Shown here one piece after another: positions 32,843-40,148 of a stretch of 63,665 bases of DNA. Numbering within the stretch: the stretch's first letter is position 1; the number at the start of each line of letters is the position of its first letter. The DNA comes from Herpetosiphonaceae bacterium (GTDB lineage: Bacteria; Chloroflexota; Chloroflexia; Chloroflexales; Kallotenuaceae). The translations under genes were made by a program, and so were the position numbers. The stretch covers positions 1 through 63,665 of the forward strand of contig JACDGP010000014.1 of assembly GCA_013821605.1 (NCBI GenBank). The letters are read 5' to 3'. Below the pieces are notes generated by a model that saw only the letters and a program-made list of their open reading frames with translations, was not told the DNA's origin and searched no databases.

Positions 32843-33130
32843 ATGATCCTCGTACGCGTCGTCTTTCGTGCGAAGCACGGCAAGGTAAACCAGGTGGTGT
32901 CTGCGATGAAGGAAGCAATCCCTCATTTGCCGCATCGCGCACGCTTGCTCACCGACCTCAGTGGTCCGATCGACACGGTGGTGATCGAAACGGTTCATGA
33001 TAGCCTGGCGGCCTGGGAACGCGCTCGTGTCGAATTGTTCAAGAGCCAGGAGTACACCAGCGGCGAGTCGGTGATGGAACAGGCGATTGAGGCGGCCTAC
33101 CAGGAGTACTACACCATCGAGGCCGAATGA
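32843..33130 (+). CDS. Small dimeric alpha/beta-barrel protein (monooxygenase-like fold)
   Basis: 95 aa from the ATG at 32843, with GGAGAG seven bases upstream. The pattern ILVRVVFRAKHGKVNQVVSA, RLLTDLSGPIDTVVIETVHD and the C-terminal YQEYYTIEAE suggest a ferredoxin-like dimeric barrel of the ABM/NIPSNAP type. No catalytic residue can be named. It lies just behind the putative SARP promoter, and the next small gene starts one base after its stop, so the pair is a likely target of the BTAD regulator. Confidence 0.72.
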   Translation: MILVRVVFRAKHGKVNQVVSAMKEAIPHLPHRARLLTDLSGPIDTVVIETVHDSLAAWERARVELFKSQEYTSGESVMEQAIEAAYQEYYTIEAE

Positions 33131-33131
33131 G

Positions 33132-33347
33132 GTGGATGAGCCGTCCTATCACTCGTTTCTCTTACGGCTCTGGCGCGAACCACAGCTAGCCGGTAATGGA
33201 TGGCACGGTGAGATCGAGTCGATTCAGACCGGCTCGATCATTGCCGTGTCTTCCCTCAAAGACGCGTTCCGCGTGATTCAGCAGACAGTGGACGCAAACG
33301 AGGAGCAGCAGGACGGTGAGATTCCCGAACCGCACTTGACTTCCTAA
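33132..33347 (+). CDS. Small conserved hypothetical protein
   Basis: 71 aa from a GTG at 33132, eight bases after GAGG and one base after the preceding stop. The core YHSFLLRLWRE, then WHGEIESIQTGSIIAVSSL and AFRVIQQTV, is a pattern I have seen in short proteins beside transcription regulators, but I cannot name a function. It has no membrane segment. Translational coupling to the barrel protein and the shared promoter make it part of the same unit. Confidence 0.6.
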   Translation: MDEPSYHSFLLRLWREPQLAGNGWHGEIESIQTGSIIAVSSLKDAFRVIQQTVDANEEQQDGEIPEPHLTS

Positions 33348-33357
33348 AAACATCTAC

Positions 33358-33379
33358 TATAATTCAATCAACTGATTGA
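33358..33379 (+). promoter_or_regulatory. TetR promoter and autoregulatory operator
   Basis: TATAAT (33358-33363) is followed immediately by TCAATCA-AC-TGATTGA (33364-33379), a perfect 7-bp inverted repeat around the predicted transcription start. The ATG of the TetR gene follows 20 bases later. This placement is typical of TetR autorepression. Confidence 0.72.
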
Positions 33380-33399
33380 TTAGACTATAGCAAGCAATT

Positions 33400-34086
33400 A
33401 TGACGAAGTCTCATTTTTTACCTGCGTCCGCAATCGACACAGACGAAATGCCCAAACTGCCGGCGGATGGGCGCCGCCATGAATTGGCGCGCGCCACCGT
33501 TAGCATGATTGCTGAGCGCGGACTTGAGGGCCTTCGCACTCGTGACGTCGCGGCCCGCGTCGGCCTCAACATCGCCACATTGCATTACTACTTTGCGACC
33601 AAAGCAGATCTGATTGCCGGTGCGGTCGAGTACATCGTGGAGCAGTCACGGCACGTCCACGCACCGCTGGTGTACGCGGGCACAGGCACCGCCCTTGATC
33701 ATCTCCACCAAGAGTTTGCGGATGCACGCTTCTATCAAACGGCTCACACCGAGCTGTGGATGGCCTCGCACGAACTCTCGCTCCGCGCCTTCCATGATCC
33801 TGCCATTGCCCGCATGATTACAACCAAGGATGCGTATTGGCATAACAGTGTTGCCGAGATACTTGCTGATGGTGTGCGTGAGGGTATCTTTCGGGCCGAC
33901 CTTAACGCGCACACGGCGACCGACATCTTGCTCAGTTTCTTCCGTGGCGTCGGTCTTGTCGCTCTCGATACCGACGCCTTCAACCAAGCATGTGCCGAGA
34001 TCGAACGCTGGCTGCTTGCCGCATCACGTACGAATCATGCTCCGTATGTATCAACAAGTATGGAGAAAGCAGGTAACCCCCTATGA
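33400..34086 (+). CDS. TetR family transcriptional repressor
   Basis: 228 aa, ATG at 33400. Residues 24-72 form the TetR helix-turn-helix (ARATVSMIAERGLEGLRTRD, then VAARVGLNIATLHYYFATKADL). The C-terminal ligand domain is helical, with no recognisable ligand signature. An inverted repeat covering its own transcription start indicates autorepression. Its stop overlaps the start of the VOC-family gene (ATGA), so both respond to the same inducer. The partner gene suggests a role in sensing a toxic or electrophilic compound, which is inference only. Confidence 0.92.
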   Translation: MTKSHFLPASAIDTDEMPKLPADGRRHELARATVSMIAERGLEGLRTRDVAARVGLNIATLHYYFATKADLIAGAVEYIVEQSRHVHAPLVYAGTGTALDHLHQEFADARFYQTAHTELWMASHELSLRAFHDPAIARMITTKDAYWHNSVAEILADGVREGIFRADLNAHTATDILLSFFRGVGLVALDTDAFNQACAEIERWLLAASRTNHAPYVSTSMEKAGNPL

Positions 34087-34478
34087 CGACACCATTTCGC
34101 TTTGAGGGACTTAGTTTACCCGTCAGTGATGTCGCCGCATCCGTAGCATTCTACCAAGCGCTCGGCTTTACAGTTGAGCAACAGCACGACGTGTTTGCGC
34201 TGTTGCGCCTTGGTACAGGCAGCATTGGTCTCCTACGCGCAAGTCTTGACTCATGGTCGCCCGCCCTTCGAAAAAGTGTGCACATCGAGCTATCGACCGA
34301 AGACCTTGACCAGCTGTACGCCGACCTGACGGCACAAGGCATCACGTTTTCAGCCCCACCGCGCGATCGTCAGTGGGAGCGCGCGATGTCGGCCGCCGAT
34401 CCCGATGGGTACACAGTTGAGTGGTCGCAAGGATTGCGTGGGCATAATCAGCCAGACGCCGCAGCAACGGACGAGTAA
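34083..34478 (+). CDS. VOC superfamily protein (glyoxalase/bleomycin-resistance fold)
   Basis: 131 aa, ATG at 34083 overlapping the tetR stop. The fold is recognised from the paired beta-alpha-beta units: FEGLSLPVSDVAASVAFYQALGF (first half) and VHIELSTEDLDQLYADLTAQGI (second half), ending with DPDGYTVEWSQG. VOC proteins bind metals or drugs, or catalyse isomerisation and dioxygenation; the metal-ligand set here is incomplete (His in VHIE and Glu in VEWS). I read it as a probable resistance or sequestration protein controlled by the TetR it overlaps. Confidence 0.87.
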   Translation: MTTPFRFEGLSLPVSDVAASVAFYQALGFTVEQQHDVFALLRLGTGSIGLLRASLDSWSPALRKSVHIELSTEDLDQLYADLTAQGITFSAPPRDRQWERAMSAADPDGYTVEWSQGLRGHNQPDAAATDE

Positions 34479-34521
34479 GAAGATATTCATCTCTTGCGGC
34501 GCTTCGATGCGTGCTCCGACG

Positions 34522-34713
34522 CTACTGCCCGGTGATCACCGAGACCGTGTTGTCGCCATAGTTCGCAGTATAGGCCCGGTTGGTCCGTCGGTTCACGGCG
34601 ATATCAAAGGGACTGCTCCCTACCGGAATGGTGGTCATAGTGGTAGATGGACGTGCGGCAGCGAGCGACGTGTCTGTGGGTGCAATGCTGACGAGTAGCA
34701 CCAGCCTTGTCAC
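34522..34713 (-). pseudogene. Relic of a YVTN-type beta-propeller protein
   Basis: The minus frame ends TTIPVGSSPFDIAVNRRTNR, then AYTANYGDNTVSVITGQ and a stop, the unmistakable blade repeat of YVTN/YncE surface propellers. Only one blade survives; the 25 residues before it look unrelated and no start or signal peptide is present. It is a leftover of a larger gene. Confidence 0.7.
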
Positions 34714-34738
34714 TTCTGCCTTGCACTTCGTGCGTCCA

Positions 34739-34747
34739 TGCTACAAT
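34739..34747 (+). promoter_or_regulatory. Extended -10 promoter of restriction-modification gene
   Basis: TGC-TACAAT lies 48 bases upstream of the ATG at 34796. No -35 box at 17-bp spacing is clear. Confidence 0.5.
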
Positions 34748-34795
34748 CAGCGAACTGTTTTCTGATACCTCACGACCAGAAAGGCTTTTCGCTGC

Positions 34796-37700
34796 ATGCA
34801 TCCCGTCGAAGCATACCTCCAAGACCTCCATACGATTCACGCCTCGGGCTCTGCAGTCAGAGAAACCTCGTATTATCCGGCGCTGGAGCGGCTGCTGAAT
34901 GAGATTGGCAAGCTGCTCAAGCCACGGGTGCGGTGTGTGCTCACGCTCCGGAACCAGGGCGCGGGCATACCGGATGGCGGCTTGTTCACAGCAGACCAGT
35001 TTCAACGGTCGGCGGCGGGGGAACCGTTGCCCGGTCAACTACCGGCGCGTGGGGTGGTAGAGGTTAAGGGTACCAACGCCGATGTGCAGGTGATCGCGCA
35101 CAGCGAACAAGTGAAGAAATATCTGGCACGCTACGGTCAAGTGTTAGTGACGAACTATCGCGATTTCCTGCTGGTAGGGCCGGGGCCAGAAGGTGGGGCG
35201 AGCGAACTTGAGGCCTACCACCTGGCCGCGAACGAGGCCACATTCTGGAACTCGTCGCCACACGTGTTGGCCGAAGCACACGGCGCACAGCTTACGGAAT
35301 ATTTGAAGCGCGTGATGCTGCATGCTGCCGTGCTAAGCAATCCGGCAGATGTGGCCTGGTTCCTGGCATCCTATGCACGCGACGCACGGGCACGGATAGG
35401 AGATCGGAATGTGCCAGCCCTGGCAAGCATCCGCCAGGCCTTGGAGCAGGCACTCGGGATTACCTTCGAAGGCGAACGGGGCGATCACTTTTTTCGCTCG
35501 ACGCTGATTCAGACCTTGTTTTATGGGGTCTTCTCGGCATGGGTGCTGTGGCATGAGGAAGACCCCGAGCGCACCGACCGCTTTGATTGGCGGCTGGCCG
35601 AACATTATCTGCATGTGCCGATCATCCAGGCGTTGTTCGAGCAAGTGTCAGGGCCGACGAAGCTCAGACCGTTGCAACTGATGGAGGTGCTAGGTTGGAC
35701 CGGGGCGGCGCTGAACCGCGTCGATAGAACAACCTTTTTTCAGAAGTTCGAGCAAGGGCTCGCGGTGCAGTATTTCTACGAGCCCTTCCTAGAAGCCTTC
35801 GACCCAGAGCTACGCAAAGAGTTGGGCGTTTGGTATACGCCGCCAGAGATCGTGGAATATATGGTGGCTCGCGTAGATACCGCGCTACGTGAAGAGTTGG
35901 GCATCGCGGATGGGCTGGCGGATCCCCAAGTGTATGTGCTCGATCCGTGTTGTGGGACGGGCGCGTACCTAGTCGAAGTGCTACGGCGGATCGAAGGGAC
36001 GCTGCGGGCGCAGGGCGATGATGCATTAGTGGCGGCGGAGATCAAGCGGGCAGCGCGAGAGCGCGTTTTTGGCTTCGAGCTGCTGCCCGCGCCATTTGTC
36101 GTCGCGCATTTGCAGATGGGACTGCTGCTGCAACGGCTCGGTGCGCCGTTTGACGACGAGACGAACGAGCGCGGCGCGATCTTCCTGACGAACGCCCTGA
36201 CAGGCTGGGAACCGGCGAACGAGCCGAAGACGATGCTGATGTTTCCGGAACTGGAGCAAGAACGTGATGCTGCCGAGCATGTGAAGCGTGATGTGCCGAT
36301 CCTGGTAATCCTCGGTAATCCGCCGTACAACGGCTTCGCTGGCTTGGCAGTCGAGGAAGAGCGGGTGCTGTCTAACGCGTACCGGGCAACGAAACGTGCC
36401 CCGGCACCACAAGGCCAAGGGCTCAACGATCTGTATGTGCGCTTCTTCCGTATGGCCGAACGGCGGATTACGGAGCAGACCGGACGGGGCATCGTGTGCT
36501 TTATCTCGAACTACTCGTGGCTGGATGGTCTGTCGTTTACAGGGATGCGCGAACGGTATTTGGAGACGTTCGATGAACTTTGGATCGACAACTTGCACGG
36601 TGACCGCATCATCTCTGAATACAGCCCAGATGGACAAACAAGCGAGACAGTTTTTGCCGCGCCGGGAACATCGCCCGGCATTAAGATTGGCACAGCAATA
36701 AGTTTGCTGATTCGCAAAAACAGAATTGAGCGCAGTGGAGCTCAAATACTTTACCGAGACATGGATCAAGCACGGGCATCGGCACGTAAGGTAGCACTCC
36801 TCACCAGCTTACGACAACCGAACATTAGGCAAGAATATGCTGCTCTCGCTCCAATTGCTGAGATCGGACTGCCGTTTAAGCCTCGTGCTATTAGTGATAC
36901 GTATCTTGCGTGGCCGCTGCTGTCTGACCTCTTCCCCGTCTCATTTCCAGGTGTCAAGACCAGCCGGGACGATGTTGTAGTGGATACTGACAGGGATCGG
37001 CTGGCGCGGCGAATGGAGCAGTATTTCAATCCACAAATTAGTCATGAGGAGATGCGGCGTCTTGTGCCAGGGGCGATGGGAGGGGAAGGCGGTTTTAACG
37101 CTGTATCTACCCGCGATTATTTGATCAAGCGTGGCTTTCTGGATAAGAACATTATTCGCTACTGCTACCGGCCCTTTGATCTACGCTGGCTGTATTGGGA
37201 GCCGGAAACGAAATTGCTTGATCGTAATCGCGCTGAGTATTTTCCGCATGTGTTCGAGGGAAATATATGGATTGAGGCCCGGCAGAAGCAGGCGATGGAA
37301 CACTTCGACCGAGGCTATGTGGTGCGGGTCCTGAGTGACAACTTCGGTAACGGATTGTCGAACTATTTCCCGCTCTATCTTGGCACCGGAAGTACACAAC
37401 CATCACTGCTTGATCATGGTATTAGCTTCACCCCAAAGCCTAACCTTGGTGCAGCAGCGATCAGATATCTGACGGCATTAGGGGGCGATGAGCATGACTT
37501 GTTCTACCACGCTGTCGCCGTGCTCCACGCACCTGCTTACCGTGCCGAGAATGATGGGGCGTTGCGGCAGGATTGGCCGCGCATTCCGCTTCCGGTAGGT
37601 AAAGAGATGCTCCTCCACTCTGCAGTACTCGGACGGCAGATCGCCGCGCTACTGAACCCTGAAACCCCTGTATCCGGTGTGACGACGGGAACGATCCGGC

Positions 37701-38173
37701 CTGAGTTACGAATTATCGGCGGGGTGGCACGAATGGGCGATACGTCGATCAATGCAACTGCGGGTGATCTTGATGTGACAGCGGGTTGGGGGCATGGTGG
37801 TAATGGGCGCGTAGTCATGCCAGCACGGGGCAAGATAGTGAGCCGAGCATATAGCGCCGAGGAGCAGGCGGCGTTTGCAGCAGCGGGAGCGGAGGCGCGG
37901 CTCGGGACAACGACGTATGATGTGTACCTCAATGATCGTGCGTACTGGCGTAATATTCCGAGCAAGGTGTGGGAGTACACCATCGGCGGCTACCAAGTGG
38001 TCAAGAAGTGGCTCAGCTACCGCGAGAAGACTGTTCTCCGGCGCGGATTGACCCTGGACGAGGTGCGCGAAGTGACGGCGATGGCGCGGCGGATCGCGGC
38101 GATCTTGCTGCTGGAGCCGGAGCTAGACGCGAGCTATGAGGCGGTGAAGGGTTGTGGCATAGCTCCTGCCTGA
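34796..38173 (+). CDS. Type IIG-like restriction endonuclease/N6-adenine methyltransferase
   Basis: 1125 aa, ATG at 34796. An N-terminal PD-(D/E)xK-like nuclease is suggested by GIPDGGLF and GVVEVKGT (about residues 58-92). A helical connector follows (about 160-340). The methyltransferase has the SAM motif VLDPCCGTGAYLVEVL (about residue 382) and catalytic motif IV LVILGNPPYNGF (about residue 507), marking N6-adenine methylation. The C-terminal 450 residues would be the target-recognition domain. There is no helicase, so it is not a type ISP enzyme. One protein would both cut and protect. The C-terminus (VKGCGIAPA) differs from that of the decayed second copy at 39863. Confidence 0.88.
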   Translation: MHPVEAYLQDLHTIHASGSAVRETSYYPALERLLNEIGKLLKPRVRCVLTLRNQGAGIPDGGLFTADQFQRSAAGEPLPGQLPARGVVEVKGTNADVQVIAHSEQVKKYLARYGQVLVTNYRDFLLVGPGPEGGASELEAYHLAANEATFWNSSPHVLAEAHGAQLTEYLKRVMLHAAVLSNPADVAWFLASYARDARARIGDRNVPALASIRQALEQALGITFEGERGDHFFRSTLIQTLFYGVFSAWVLWHEEDPERTDRFDWRLAEHYLHVPIIQALFEQVSGPTKLRPLQLMEVLGWTGAALNRVDRTTFFQKFEQGLAVQYFYEPFLEAFDPELRKELGVWYTPPEIVEYMVARVDTALREELGIADGLADPQVYVLDPCCGTGAYLVEVLRRIEGTLRAQGDDALVAAEIKRAARERVFGFELLPAPFVVAHLQMGLLLQRLGAPFDDETNERGAIFLTNALTGWEPANEPKTMLMFPELEQERDAAEHVKRDVPILVILGNPPYNGFAGLAVEEERVLSNAYRATKRAPAPQGQGLNDLYVRFFRMAERRITEQTGRGIVCFISNYSWLDGLSFTGMRERYLETFDELWIDNLHGDRIISEYSPDGQTSETVFAAPGTSPGIKIGTAISLLIRKNRIERSGAQILYRDMDQARASARKVALLTSLRQPNIRQEYAALAPIAEIGLPFKPRAISDTYLAWPLLSDLFPVSFPGVKTSRDDVVVDTDRDRLARRMEQYFNPQISHEEMRRLVPGAMGGEGGFNAVSTRDYLIKRGFLDKNIIRYCYRPFDLRWLYWEPETKLLDRNRAEYFPHVFEGNIWIEARQKQAMEHFDRGYVVRVLSDNFGNGLSNYFPLYLGTGSTQPSLLDHGISFTPKPNLGAAAIRYLTALGGDEHDLFYHAVAVLHAPAYRAENDGALRQDWPRIPLPVGKEMLLHSAVLGRQIAALLNPETPVSGVTTGTIRPELRIIGGVARMGDTSINATAGDLDVTAGWGHGGNGRVVMPARGKIVSRAYSAEEQAAFAAAGAEARLGTTTYDVYLNDRAYWRNIPSKVWEYTIGGYQVVKKWLSYREKTVLRRGLTLDEVREVTAMARRIAAILLLEPELDASYEAVKGCGIAPA

Positions 38174-38202
38174 TCTAGCCACTGACACAGGAGATGTGCA
38201 AC

Positions 38203-38694
38203 ATGACCGAGAACAAGCCGGAACACGGCCTACCGCTGGGATCACCTGCTCCCGATTTTACGCTGCTTGCGGTTGGCGGGCAGACGGTATCGTCCGCACA
38301 ATTTCGTGACCGGCAACCGGTCGTCGTGGTATTTTATCGTGGCTGGTGGTGACCGCACTGCAACCAGCAGATGAGCCAGTTGGCTCATGAGTATCAACGT
38401 TTCCTAGAGGCGGGCGTGGCGCTCTTGATGGTCAGTGTCGATAGCATACGCCGAGCAACAGAGCTTGCGCGGACAGCATTCGCCCCATTTCCGGTGCTTG
38501 CTGATCGAGATGCGGACGCGACGGTCGCTTTCAACGTCTTTGAGAATGGTATTGCCCTACCAAGCACATTTGTGATCGACAAAGCTGGCACGCTCCGCTG
38601 GAGCTATATCGGCCAAAATCCTAAGGATCGGCCCACTATCGCGACGATGCTTGACCAGGCGCGCATCGTCGCAGGTCCATCTGCAGCAGCATAA
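38203..38694 (+). CDS. Probable selenocysteine-containing peroxiredoxin (TGA at the peroxidatic position)
   Basis: 163 residues if TGA is read as Sec. ATG at 38203 follows AGGAG by 8-9 bases. The N-terminus GSPAPDFTLLAVGG is a normal AhpC/TSA start, and the active-site strand reads VVVVFYRGWW, TGA (38350-38352), PHCNQQMSQL. Relatives have FYRGxWCPYC, so the TGA stands exactly where the peroxidatic Cys belongs, leaving a UxxC motif. The frame stays open and conserved beyond it (LLMVSVDSIRRATELA, LPSTFVIDKAGTLRW). A hairpin of bacterial SECIS type lies 19-36 bases after the TGA. It would reduce peroxides. The alternative is a TGC/TGT-to-TGA mutation, making it a pseudogene. Automatic callers would start at 38371. 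Confidence 0.82.
38371..38388 (+). promoter_or_regulatory. Candidate bacterial SECIS element
   Basis: ATGAGCC (38371-38377) pairs perfectly with GGCTCAT (38382-38388) around the loop AGTT. The loop starts 25 nt after the TGA and has G in its second position. Both fit the published rule for bacterial SECIS hairpins (loop 16-37 nt from UGA, G among the first two loop bases). Confidence 0.7.
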
Positions 38695-38703
38695 TTGCCA
38701 GGT

Positions 38704-39147
38704 TTACTCGTGTTTTGCCAAGCTACGCACATTGCCGAGGCAACAAGCACCCTGCGGGTTCCGAAGATCACAGGCACATTGTCCGGCCTGAATGCCTACC
38801 ATTATGTCAACGATGATAGCTTGACGATCAGCGAGGGTCGCCATGTGGATGTCACCGACTGTGTGACGAAAGCAATAACAGGCCCAGACCGTTGGATCGG
38901 TAGGCACCTTTTGATAGACACGTTCCCGGAGTTGGTCCGTTGTGAAGTGGTGGGAGTGATCGGCCGCAAAGTAGACAACGCGACAGGTGGGTGTTGGGCA
39001 AAATAGATAGGGACCGTCAGCGACCTCGCGCAGACTCGCTGCTAGCAGCGCCTTGACGGTTTGCCCTGAAACGGCTTTGCCTTGATGGTGACAGGAAGCA
39101 CATATCGCAGCAGGAAGCTGTGGGAGACCAGCATACATTTCAGCCAC
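38704..39147 (-). CDS. CopZ-like iron-sulfur metallochaperone
   Basis: 147 aa from a GTG at 39147 with AGGAG eight bases upstream, overlapping the merR stop by eight bases. The layout matches the N-terminal domain of Archaeoglobus-type CopZ: CASCHHQGKAV, a helix, LFCPTPTCRVVYF, then ACYCFRHTVGDI and, near the C-terminus, CACDLRNPQGACCLGNV. These cysteines would hold a zinc ion and a [2Fe-2S] cluster. The usual C-terminal HMA copper domain is absent. Co-transcription with a metal-sensing MerR suggests handling of copper, mercury or another thiophilic metal. It is convergent with the selenoperoxiredoxin candidate. Confidence 0.8.
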   Translation of the reverse strand: MAEMYAGLPQLPAAICASCHHQGKAVSGQTVKALLAASLREVADGPYLFCPTPTCRVVYFAADHSHHFTTDQLRERVYQKVPTDPTVWACYCFRHTVGDIHMATLADRQAIIVDIMVGIQAGQCACDLRNPQGACCLGNVRSLAKHE

Positions 39148-39589
39148 GTGATTGCTCCTCTGGCTGATGGCTGGCGTCGTGGAACGTAGGATAGGCCTTT
39201 AGCAGGGCACATATACACTGCTCACCGAGCACATCATCTTGTGGAAGAGTTACACCCTCAGCAAGAAGCTCTGCCAGGGTAGTTCGGAGGCTAAGTAGAT
39301 CGGCAATGCGATGATCTACGTCGCTCAGATGGCGGGCGAGTGCCGCGAGAACATGCCCGCAGGGTGCCTCTCCACTATCCCGAGCGCGCTGGATCTCAGC
39401 AACATCCACGAGTGGCAAGCCAACGCTACGTGATCCCGCTATTAAGCGGAGCCGATCCACATCTCGGGCACTATACATCCGGTAGTTGTTTGGTCCGCGA
39501 TGGGGCGCCGGTAGCAAGCCGATGGTTTCGTAGTAGCGGATAGTTTTAGCCGGTACACCGGCCAACTGTGCAAGTTCCTGAATGAGCAT
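39140..39589 (-). CDS. MerR family metal-responsive regulator
   Basis: 149 aa from the ATG at 39589, nine bases after AGAGGG; upstream codons fall inside the promoter. The winged HTH is LIQELAQLAGVPAKTIRYYE, then TIGLLPAPHRGPNNYRMYSA. A long dimerisation helix follows. Cysteines at GEAPCGHVL and, at the C-terminal end, EQCICALLK are placed as metal ligands in the manner of MerR/CueR-like sensors. It probably activates its own operon (merR plus the CopZ-like gene) by untwisting the 19-bp-spaced promoter upstream. Which metal is sensed cannot be decided. Confidence 0.9.
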   Translation of the reverse strand: MLIQELAQLAGVPAKTIRYYETIGLLPAPHRGPNNYRMYSARDVDRLRLIAGSRSVGLPLVDVAEIQRARDSGEAPCGHVLAALARHLSDVDHRIADLLSLRTTLAELLAEGVTLPQDDVLGEQCICALLKAYPTFHDASHQPEEQSRG

Positions 39590-39615
39590 GACGTATTCCC
39601 TCTTTAGCCTGCCAT

Positions 39616-39646
39616 ACTGTACACGTTCCAGTGACTGGAAGGTCAA
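39616..39646 (-). promoter_or_regulatory. MerR-type promoter with 19-bp spacer and palindromic operator
   Basis: Minus strand: -35 TTGACC (39646-39641), 19-bp spacer, -10 TACAGT (39621-39616). The spacer holds TTCCAGT-C-ACTGGAA (15-bp palindrome, 39640-39626). The long spacer and the central palindrome are the hallmark of promoters that MerR proteins remodel. Confidence 0.82.
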
Positions 39647-39862
39647 GAGCGGAAACGCTCATAGAGCACTCGGAGGTTGCTTCGATAAGGAACAGTGGTC
39701 GATCTTGTATGTACAGCTCCCGAAACGGCGGATGGGCGGATATGGATGCAGGCACGCTGCGGAATCTTTGAAGGCTGGATGAGTACGCGATACTTGCATG
39801 TAACGCCCTCTCATTGATAGAAGCGATATATGGTGCAAGGCAGTTCTTGATGCTGCACGCGT

Positions 39863-39966
39863 TGCGCGAAGTGACGGCAATAGCACGACGGATCGCTGCG
39901 ATCTTGTTGTTGGAGCCGGAGCTGGATGCAAGCTATGAGGCGGTGAAGGAGGCGTCATATAACTAA
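39863..39966 (+). pseudogene. Decayed second copy of the restriction enzyme C-terminus
   Basis: The frame reads LREVTAIARRIAAILLLEPE, then LDASYEAVKEASYN and TAA. The intact enzyme ends REVTAMARRIAAILLLEPEL, DASYEAVKGCGIAPA. By hand alignment, 77 of 87 bases match (38064-38150 versus 39863-39949) and nine of the ten differences are silent. So it derives from a separate, once-functional homologue, not a recent duplication. Homology stops abruptly upstream. Confidence 0.8.
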
Positions 39967-40148
39967 GAAATTACAGATACCGCACGCCGACCCTCGCCTG
40001 GCAGCGCAGGTCGGCGTGCATCGGAAGCTACCCATCTCCGCCACGCCAATCAGAACGTCAAGATTCATCGGCTCAATCGAGCGGCTCGACCGCGCCGCCA
40101 TGTCGCTTCCGGTGATTCCCTTTGCCATCACCGATCATGAGAGGCGCT

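Larger units (their letters stand above)
39590..40148. other. 559-bp stretch without an intact gene
   Basis: It contains the merR promoter (39616-39646) and the decayed methyltransferase tail (39863-39966). The stretches 39650-39860 and 39970-40148 show no supported coding sequence. Confidence 0.6.

Noticed and set aside
34796-38173. Part of a BREX, DISARM or type ISP defence system
   Set aside because: No helicase domain in the protein and no brx, pgl or drm genes nearby; a single type IIG-like enzyme is the simpler reading.
38203-38370. Peroxiredoxin as a simple pseudogene with a premature stop
   Set aside because: The only lesion is TGA, it falls exactly at the redox-active Cys, the frame is otherwise perfect, and a SECIS-like hairpin follows. 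Decay cannot be fully excluded, but recoding explains more.
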